In this document: in pieces, positions 7,113 to 11,630 of the stretch
Position numbering within the stretch: position 1 is the stretch's first letter
Layout of the letters: each line of letters begins with the position of its first letter
Source of the DNA: Ramlibacter sp.
GTDB taxonomy: Bacteria > Pseudomonadota > Gammaproteobacteria > Burkholderiales > Burkholderiaceae_C
Length of the DNA stretch: 11,630 bases
Direction of reading: 5' to 3'
Assembly: GCA_025351615.1 (NCBI GenBank)
Contig: JANXVP010000162.1
Span: 1-11,630 of the forward strand
The notes under the pieces: model-generated
Told to the model about the DNA's origin: nothing
What the model saw: only the letters and a program-made list of their open reading frames with translations
The model's database searches: none
Position numbers and translations under genes: made by a program

Positions 7113-7639
7113 ACCACGCCACTGCCACGCCGCACAGCCACGACACACCCGCGGCGACTGCGCTGCTCGCCGATGCGCTGATCGCGCACGGGTGGACACT
7201 AGCGACCGCCGAGAGCTGCACCGGCGGCATGATCGCAGCCGCCTGCACCGACCTGGCCGGCTCGAGCAACTGGTTCGAGCGCGGCTTCGTCACCTATTCC
7301 AACGACGCGAAAAGCGAATCGCTCGACGTCGACCCGGCGCTGCTCGCGGCCCATGGCGCGGTGAGCGAAGTGGTGGCGCGCGCCATGGCGTTCGGCGCCA
7401 TCCGGCATTCGCACGCGCAGGTCAGCGTTGCCGTGACCGGCGTGGCCGGACCCACCGGAGGCAGCCGGACCAAGCCAGTCGGCACCGTCTGGTTCGGTTT
7501 CCAGGTCGACGGCCTGCTGACCAGCGAGACGCGGCTGTTCCCCGGCGATCGCGCCGCCGTCCGCGCTGCCACCGTGCGTTACGCGCTCAACCGGCTACTG
7601 CAGCTCTTGGTTGAACCGCCGGCAGCGCAGGGGCAGTGA
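7109..7639 (+). CDS. pncC: Nicotinamide-nucleotide amidohydrolase PncC (CinA C-terminal domain)
   Basis: PncC deamidates nicotinamide mononucleotide to nicotinate mononucleotide, recycling NMN in the cytoplasm. The 176-residue product is the stand-alone CinA C-terminal domain, without the N-terminal MoeA-like domain of full-length CinA. Hallmarks are ATAESCTGGMIA (with the family's conserved serine), FVTYSNDAK, and VAVTGVAGPTGG followed by KPVGTVWFG. GTG 7109 forms a GTGA overlap with the pgpA stop and has GGAGAG at 7099-7104 just upstream. The longer in-frame alternative from 7073 would lie inside pgpA and lacks support. The gene is probably cotranscribed and translationally coupled with pgpA. 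Confidence 0.95.
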   Translation: MNHATATPHSHDTPAATALLADALIAHGWTLATAESCTGGMIAAACTDLAGSSNWFERGFVTYSNDAKSESLDVDPALLAAHGAVSEVVARAMAFGAIRHSHAQVSVAVTGVAGPTGGSRTKPVGTVWFGFQVDGLLTSETRLFPGDRAAVRAATVRYALNRLLQLLVEPPAAQGQ

Positions 7640-7779
7640 GGAATCCGAGGTCGGCAAGCGCGCCGCGCACCGCAGCCACGAAAGGCGTGTGCTGTTCCAG
7701 CCCGATCAGCGCCTGCATCCGCGTATTGACCAGCCGGTGGGGGCGACGCCACAGGTAGCGCATTTCGCTCAGCGCCTCG

Positions 7780-8274
7780 AAGGTCGGGGTGGTGCTGTTC
7801 GAGCGCACCGGCCGCGGCCTCGTGCCGACACCGAACGCACCACGGCTGGCGGACTCGTCGCGCGCCATGGAAGCCGGCGCCGACCAGCTGGCGCGCAGCG
7901 TCTCGGGAGCTGAGGTCGGCGTCTCCGGCAGCGTGCGGATTACGGCCAGCCAGCCGGTCGCCTGCACCGACGACTTGATGGCCCAGTGGGAGGCGGTGCG
8001 CGCCGGGCTCGGGATCGGCTTCTTTGTAGCGCGTGGCGACAAGCACGTGCTGCCAATGCTGCCGATGCTCAAGGTCTCGCCGCTGCCGGTCTGGCTGACG
8101 GTGCACCGGGAAATCCGCAGCAGCCGGCGAATCCGGGCGGTGTACGATTTTCTTGCCGAGACGGTGCCGCGATCTCTCGCGCCAGTCCAAGCTGCTGCTC
8201 CGAGGCCCGCGAAAGCAGCGCAACTGCGACCGCTCGCGGAGACTGCTCGTTTTATTGGGAATGGATGGCCTTGA
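7780..8274 (+). pseudogene. LysR-type regulator remnant: no HTH and an internal deletion
   Basis: An open frame from about 7783 to TGA 8272-8274 carries two separate pieces of a LysR-type transcriptional regulator. Piece one (from 7792) begins VLFERTGRGLVPTPN, the end of the winged-helix region, and runs through RAMEAGADQLARSV to SVRITASQPVAC. Piece two begins at about 7966 with TDDLMAQWEAVRAGLGIGF and continues to LPVWLTVHREI and RIRAVYDFLAE near the normal C-terminus. Full-length relatives have roughly 120 residues between these points, most of effector subdomain 1 and the crossover region, plus about 50 residues of helix-turn-helix before piece one. Both are absent, so no working regulator can be made. 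The roughly 35 codons after AVYDFLAE do not look like LysR. The frame is kept across the junction, which points to a clean internal deletion. Nothing recognisable lies between pncC and this piece on the + strand. Confidence 0.8.
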
Positions 8275-8385
8275 AACTGGAACAATCCTTCAGCCCAGGC
8301 CAAGGCCGGCCGCCTTGTCAACGATCGCCTGCGGTAGTGCCGCATTGCTGAGCGGAAACGCGCTACGCTGCGACTTGCGCTTGCC

Positions 8386-8709
8386 TTGCCGCAAAGGTGC
8401 GCGGCGCAGGCCCGCTACGCCGTTTTCCATTCGCCCGCCGATGGCGCCAGCGGCGGACGCTACGACGTGCAAAGCGCGCCGAACATGCATCACGAATTGA
8501 CGATCCTGACACATGAAATGAACGGCGCTCCTGTCAGCGTCCTGCAGGGCGCGCCTTTGCGGCTTCGCTGCGAGAACGAACTCGACTTCAAGATGGTCAA
8601 GTGGATCGCGGCGGCTATCGAATTCATGAACGATTTCGCCGACCTGGGCGCCGGCCAGGGCGGCTCCAACGAAGACCACGAGTTCTATGGCTACCGGACA
8701 CCGATCTGA
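8386..8709 (+). pseudogene. C-terminal fragment of a sulfite-oxidase-type molybdopterin oxidoreductase
   Basis: The frame ending at TGA 8707-8709 carries the last roughly 100 residues of a sulfite-oxidase-family oxidoreductase: AVFHSPADG, then YDVQSAPNMHHELTIL, HEMNGAPVSVLQGAPLRLR, CENELDFKMVKWI, and the terminal GAGQGGSNEDHEFYGYR. This is the dimerisation-side C-terminus of the family. The molybdopterin-binding core with its catalytic cysteine is missing, and the frame is closed by TAG 8335-8337 upstream. No ribosome binding site or convincing start precedes it; ATG 8485 would give a useless stub. I call it a truncated remnant. The retained part reads cleanly with no frameshift, so the loss may be recent. 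It ends 16 bases before the DUF2945 gene. Confidence 0.75.
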
Positions 8710-8725
8710 TTGAGATGGATCCATC

Positions 8726-8941
8726 ATGGCTGCGAAATTCAAACCTGGCGACCACGTCACCTGGAACTCCGAGGCTGGCCATGTCAGCGGCAGGATCACC
8801 AAAGTCCATGTGAAAAATACCGATTACAAGGGATACACGCACCACGCCAGCCCCGATGACCCGCAATATGAAATCAGGAGCGACAGGACCGACCACGTCG
8901 CCATCCACAAAGGGGCGGCCTTGAAAAAGGTGCCTGGCTGA
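8726..8941 (+). CDS. Small HVA_TUDOR (DUF2945) protein
   Basis: The 71-residue product MAAKFKPGDHVTWNSEAGHV... matches the DUF2945 or 'hypervirulence-associated TUDOR' family: a short beta-barrel opening with KPGDHVTWNS, then GHVSGRITKVH, and later YEIRSDRTDHVAIHKGAAL before a final KKVPG. These are small stand-alone proteins of unknown molecular role, often seen beside stress or DUF488 genes. Length is typical. ATG 8726 is the natural start, although only a weak purine stretch (TGAGATGGA) lies upstream. The DUF488 gene follows after 33 bases, so the two may share a transcript. Confidence 0.88.
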   Translation: MAAKFKPGDHVTWNSEAGHVSGRITKVHVKNTDYKGYTHHASPDDPQYEIRSDRTDHVAIHKGAALKKVPG

Positions 8942-8974
8942 GCGACATTCATCTCATCGGTCGACAGAAAACAT

Positions 8975-9529
8975 ATGGAAAAGCATAGCGTCCATCCCGT
9001 CGTGTTGACGGTCGGCCACTCGACCCGGACGCTCGCCGAGTTTGTTGCCCTGCTTGCTGCGCACTCGGTCAGCCTGCTCATGGACGTGCGGACCATTCCC
9101 CGTTCCCGCCACAACCCGCAGTTCAACCGCGACACGCTTCCGTCTGCACTGGAGCTCGCCGGCATCGGCTATTCGCATGTCGCCGGGCTGGGCGGATTGC
9201 GCCGGGCGCACCCGGATTCGCCGAACATGGGCTGGCGGAATGTGTCGTTCCGCGGTTATGCCGACTACATGCAGACGGATGAATTCGCGCAAAACCTGGC
9301 CCGCCTGATCGAACAGGCGGCTCGCGAGCGGATCGCGCTCATGTGCGCCGAGGCAGTGCCGTGGCGTTGCCATCGCTCGCTCATCGCCGATGCGCTGCTG
9401 GTGCATGGCGTTCGCGCGCAGGAAATCACCAGCGCGACGCGTGTCCAGGAACATCGGCTGACATCCTTTGCCAAAGTGGAAGGCATCCACATCACTTATC
9501 CGCCCGGAACCATGTCCGCTATCCAGTGA
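8975..9529 (+). CDS. DUF488 family protein
   Basis: The 184-residue product has the DUF488 layout: VLTVGHSTRTLAEF near the N-terminus, DVRTIPRSRHNPQFN at about residues 37-51, GLGGLRRAHPDSPN in the middle, and the cysteine motif C124-AEAVPW-RC132-HR followed by SLIADAL. The GHST, DVR and CxE...CHR elements define the family, whose biochemical function is not established. The length is normal and the family's conserved residues are all present, so the gene looks intact. ATG 8975 lacks a clear ribosome binding site. The stop codon lies in the first unit of an 8-bp tandem repeat, so slippage would change the 3' end. It probably forms a pair with the DUF2945 gene. Confidence 0.92.
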   Translation: MEKHSVHPVVLTVGHSTRTLAEFVALLAAHSVSLLMDVRTIPRSRHNPQFNRDTLPSALELAGIGYSHVAGLGGLRRAHPDSPNMGWRNVSFRGYADYMQTDEFAQNLARLIEQAARERIALMCAEAVPWRCHRSLIADALLVHGVRAQEITSATRVQEHRLTSFAKVEGIHITYPPGTMSAIQ

Positions 9530-9548
9530 GCTAGTGAGCTAGTGAGCC
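9525..9548. repeat. Three tandem copies of an 8-bp unit
   Basis: AGTGAGCT at 9525-9532 and 9533-9540 is followed by AGTGAGCC at 9541-9548. The first copy contains the TGA stop of the DUF488 gene. The unit length is not a multiple of three, so a change in copy number shifts the downstream frame. Each copy also brings its own TGA, so termination is buffered. Confidence 0.9.
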
Positions 9549-10009
9549 AGCGAAAAGGTCTTCCACATGCCTCGTTCATCCCGACCTGCTTTTCCTGACG
9601 TCCTGCAGATCCGGATGTCCGTGGGGCGCACTCACCTCCATGGGGCACCGGCTGGCTGGCCTGCTGCTGGCGGTGTCGCACATGGGGGTCGGCCTGCGCG
9701 ATGTGCTGCTCGACTACGCCCGCCCGGCCGGGATGCGCCGTTTTCTGCTGCGCCTGCCGGGAGCCGGCGTTTTTTGCACAGCGGCCTGGATTCTCCGGGT
9801 TCTCCGGAACATGACCAAAAGCCCTATCGCCAGGATTACGAGATCGTGCTCCCACGCCATCGAGATGATCCGTCTCAGGATGCTCGGGATCGGCAAGGCT
9901 GAAGGCGGGTTGCAGGTGCATGGAACCCCGCCCGACCAGCCCGACTGGGGGTACGATGGCGCGGCCCAGGCGCTGTCATGACCAGGGAATAGACGCCAAG
10001 GACCCAGCA
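9549..10009. other. Gene-poor stretch between the DUF488 and NTF2-like genes
   Basis: Apart from the SdhD-like fragment (9640-9819) I see no convincing gene here. Two overlapping open frames (9567-9902 and 9640-9981) exist, but neither has a ribosome binding site and their 3' halves match nothing I recognise. Their codon use loses its GC-rich third positions after about 9770. A TACGAT at 9952-9957 is a possible -10 element for the downstream operon, but no matching -35 is evident. No intrinsic terminator was found. Confidence 0.5.
9640..9819 (+). pseudogene. SdhD-like succinate dehydrogenase membrane-anchor fragment
   Basis: The frame reads LAGLLLAVSHMGVGLRDVL, then LDYARPAGMR, and later TAAWILRVL. 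This resembles the C-terminal half of SdhD, the cytochrome b556 anchor of succinate dehydrogenase. In E. coli SdhD the heme-ligand His71 is followed by Gly at +4, Asp-Tyr (quinone site) at +11/+12 and Pro at +15. Here His (9679-9681), Gly, Asp-Tyr (9712-9717) and Pro have the same spacing. The first transmembrane helix is missing, and the last helix is interrupted by polar and charged residues (FLLRLPGAGVFCT). No sdhC, sdhA or sdhB lies nearby. A working anchor is therefore unlikely, and this is best read as a decayed remnant. The identification rests on this motif spacing alone. Confidence 0.6.
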
Positions 10010-10501
10010 ATGCATCCCAACCAGCAGACCCTCGAGACGTTCTACAGCGCGTTTGCCCGGCTCGACGCCGCCAGCATGGGCAACTGCTATGCGCCGGACG
10101 CGGTGTTCGAGGACGAGGTGTTCTCTCTCCATGGCAAGCGCGAGGTGGCGGGCATGTGGCGCATGTTGTGCGAAGCGACGCGGACCAAGGGGGCCGACGT
10201 CTGGAAGCTTGCGTACCGCGACGTGCAAGCCGATGCCGGCGGCGGCCAGGTCCACTGGGATGCGCACTACCGCTTCAGCACGACCGGACGCATCGTCGAC
10301 AACAGCATCGACGCCCGCTTCACATTCGACCCGCAAGGTAAGATTTCCCGGCACAGGGACCGCTTCGATTTCTGGCTCTGGTCGCGCCAGGCGCTAGGCG
10401 GTCCTGGACTGTTGCTGGGATGGACGCCCATGCTGCGCAACAAGGTGCGCAGCATGGCCAGCGCCAACCTCGCCAGGTTCCTCGCAGGGCAAGCGCGATG
10501 A
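10010..10501 (+). CDS. NTF2/SnoaL-like protein
   Basis: The 163-residue product fits the NTF2-like (SnoaL_2) alpha+beta cone fold. It opens with a helix (TLETFYSAFARLD), then the classic CYAPDAVFEDEVF strand, a helix (EVAGMWRMLCEATR), paired strands (VHWDAHYRFSTTGRIVDNS) and ARFTFDPQGKISRHRDRFDFW. The C-terminal 40 residues form an extra basic tail. Such proteins bind small hydrophobic ligands or act as isomerases and hydrolases; no specific activity can be read here. ATG 10010 has AAGGA at 9998-10002, spacing 7; longer in-frame starts (from 9920) lack support. Its TGA overlaps the dehalogenase-like gene's ATG, so the two are probably translated together and act on related compounds (inference). 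Confidence 0.9.
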   Translation: MHPNQQTLETFYSAFARLDAASMGNCYAPDAVFEDEVFSLHGKREVAGMWRMLCEATRTKGADVWKLAYRDVQADAGGGQVHWDAHYRFSTTGRIVDNSIDARFTFDPQGKISRHRDRFDFWLWSRQALGGPGLLLGWTPMLRNKVRSMASANLARFLAGQAR

Positions 10502-11391
10502 GCTGGTTCCAGGGATTCGAGAGTGGCGGTTTCGACGTCAATGGCACGCACATCCACGCCCGATTCGGCGGCGACCGCGGCAAACCGGCGCTGCTGCTGC
10601 TGCACGGCTTCCCACAGACCCACGTCATCTGGCACCGCGTGGCGCAACAGCTGCAGCAGGACTACTTCCTGGTCATGCCGGACCTGCGCGGGTACGGCGA
10701 TTCGCTGAAGGAACCCGGGCTCGCGGACCACAGCAACTACAGCAAGCGCACGATGGCGGCCGACATGGTGGCCTTGATGGACGCGCTCGGCTGCGGCAGT
10801 TTCTTCTTGTGCGGCCATGACCGGGGTGGCCGCGTGGCGCACCGGTTGGCGCTGGACCATCCGGCGCGGGTCCACAAGCTTTGCGTGCTGGACATCGCGC
10901 CGACGGTCGACATGTACGAGGGCACCACGATGGAATTCGCCCGCTACTACTACCACTGGTTCCTGCTGATCCAGCCGTCACCGCTGCCGGAAATGATGAT
11001 CGGCCCCAATGCCAGGGCGGTGCTGCACGTCACGCTCGGCGGCTGGGGCGCGGGCCGGCTAGACTACATCGAGCCGCAGGCGCTGGCCGAATACGAGCGC
11101 TGCTTTTGCCGCGCCGAGTCGATCCATGCCGCCTGCGAGGACTACCGCGCCAGCGCCGGCATCGACCTGGAGCACGACCGCGAGAGCCGGGCGCGCGGCG
11201 ACAAGGTGGCTTGCGACATGCTGGTGCTGTGCGGCGAGCGCGGCCTCGTGCACAGGCTGTTCGACCCGCTGGCACTGTGGCGCGGGCAGTGCAGCGGAGA
11301 GGTCACCTACAGGGCGCTGACGGCGGGCCACTTCATTCCCGAAGAACTGCACCAGGAAACCGCGCGTTCGCTGCGCGGCTTTTTCGTATGA
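10498..11391 (+). CDS. Alpha/beta hydrolase, fluoroacetate-dehalogenase type
   Basis: The 297-residue hydrolase resembles fluoroacetate (haloacetate) dehalogenase, which breaks the carbon-halogen bond through an aspartyl ester. The oxyanion-hole segment is LLLLHGFPQTH. The nucleophile elbow GHDRGGR holds Asp108, flanked by Arg109 and Arg112, which bind the carboxylate in the known enzyme. Asp132 (VLDIAPT) and His278 (TAGHF) complete the triad. His153-Trp154 (YYHWF) and Tyr216 (EDYRA) match the fluoride pocket, and Trp183 (GGWG) is also kept. These align with Asp110, Arg111, Arg114, Asp134, His280, His155-Trp156, Tyr219 and Trp185 of the Rhodopseudomonas enzyme, as I remember its numbering. 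It could still act on other haloacids or be an epoxide-hydrolase relative. The start and stop both overlap neighbours through ATGA. Confidence 0.9.
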   Translation: MSWFQGFESGGFDVNGTHIHARFGGDRGKPALLLLHGFPQTHVIWHRVAQQLQQDYFLVMPDLRGYGDSLKEPGLADHSNYSKRTMAADMVALMDALGCGSFFLCGHDRGGRVAHRLALDHPARVHKLCVLDIAPTVDMYEGTTMEFARYYYHWFLLIQPSPLPEMMIGPNARAVLHVTLGGWGAGRLDYIEPQALAEYERCFCRAESIHAACEDYRASAGIDLEHDRESRARGDKVACDMLVLCGERGLVHRLFDPLALWRGQCSGEVTYRALTAGHFIPEELHQETARSLRGFFV

Positions 11392-11630
11392 AGGCTGCGA
11401 TGGCAGCGCCGCAGCTTTCGCCCAGCCCGACACGCTATGCGGCGTTCGCGTTCTGCGTGCTGGGCCTGCTCGCGACGGCTGTGTCCTGGCTGGCATTCGG
11501 CCAGGGCCTGCTCGCGGTCCTGGTGTTTTTGGCGCTGGTCGTGCTGGGCATCCGGGACCTGCTGCAAAAGCGCCACGCGATCCTGCGCAACTACCCGGTC
11601 ATCGGCCATCTGCGCTTCCTGTTCGAGTAC
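11388..11630 (+). CDS. FMN-binding glutamate-synthase-family protein, N-terminal part
   Basis: The frame opens at ATG 11388, overlapping the dehalogenase-like gene's TGA (ATGA), and runs off the window after 81 codons. Residues 15-55 form two hydrophobic segments with a short turn (YAAFAFCVLGLLATAVSWLA, then GLLAVLVFLALVVLG). They are followed by IRDLLQKRHAILRNYPVIGHLRFLFEY. RNYPVIGHLRF is the characteristic opening of the stand-alone, membrane-anchored FMN-binding GltB-like family, whose catalytic barrel would lie downstream. Members are thought to be glutamate-synthase-related oxidoreductases of uncertain substrate. ATG 11400 is an alternative start, but the coupled overlap favours 11388. 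Confidence 0.85.
   Translation, partial: MKAAMAAPQLSPSPTRYAAFAFCVLGLLATAVSWLAFGQGLLAVLVFLALVVLGIRDLLQKRHAILRNYPVIGHLRFLFEY

Noticed and set aside
6221..7189. Minus-strand open frame of 322 codons
   Set aside because: Antisense to the monooxygenase end and pgpA, both clearly real; low-complexity Ser/Arg/Pro-rich translation.
8290..8802. Minus-strand frame of 170 codons
   Set aside because: It runs antisense through the sulfite-oxidase fragment and part of the DUF2945 gene, both recognisable on the + strand.
9496..9921. Minus-strand frame of 141 codons in the gene-poor stretch
   Set aside because: Gln/His/Arg-rich with no domain pattern, and it is antisense to the SdhD-like fragment and the DUF488 3' end.

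Overview
High-GC DNA with every recognisable gene on the + strand. The likely source is a betaproteobacterium of the order Burkholderiales. Three things point there: a lone Bug-type (TctC-like) solute receptor, a thiL / pgpA / pncC gene set, and a LysR remnant of a type common in that order. The assignment rests on remembered gene order and protein style, not on a search.

Region 1 (1-2450): the 3' part of a YbdK-like carboxylate-amine ligase, then thiL (thiamine-monophosphate kinase), then a secreted staphylococcal-nuclease-like protein. Region 2 (2581-6585): a catabolic cassette. It has a mandelate-racemase-group enolase-superfamily enzyme, a Bug-family periplasmic receptor, a 29-codon ORF that is little more than a signal peptide, and a group A FAD-dependent aromatic monooxygenase. 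Region 3 (6582-7639): pgpA and pncC (CinA C-terminal domain), overlapping each other by 4 bases. In related bacteria thiL, pgpA and pncC normally sit together, so the nuclease and cassette look inserted between thiL and pgpA. The monooxygenase stop overlaps the pgpA start (ATGA), so the housekeeping tail is now joined to the cassette.

Region 4 (7640-10009) is a patchwork of gene remnants with two small intact genes among them. The remnants are a LysR regulator lacking its DNA-binding domain and the middle of its effector domain, the C-terminal end of a sulfite-oxidase-type molybdopterin oxidoreductase, and an SdhD-like membrane-anchor fragment that keeps the heme-His and Asp-Tyr spacing. The intact genes encode a 71-aa HVA_TUDOR (DUF2945) protein and a DUF488 protein whose stop codon lies in a triplicated 8-bp repeat.

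Region 5 (10010-11630): three genes chained by ATGA overlaps. They are an NTF2/SnoaL-like protein, an alpha/beta hydrolase carrying essentially the whole fluoroacetate-dehalogenase active site, and the start of a membrane-anchored FMN-dependent glutamate-synthase-family protein that runs off the window.

I see no tRNA, rRNA, CRISPR array, transposase, integrase or convincing intrinsic terminator. No clearly novel multi-gene system is evident. The best leads are the cassette inserted in the thiL-pgpA-pncC set, the dehalogenase operon and the remnant cluster.
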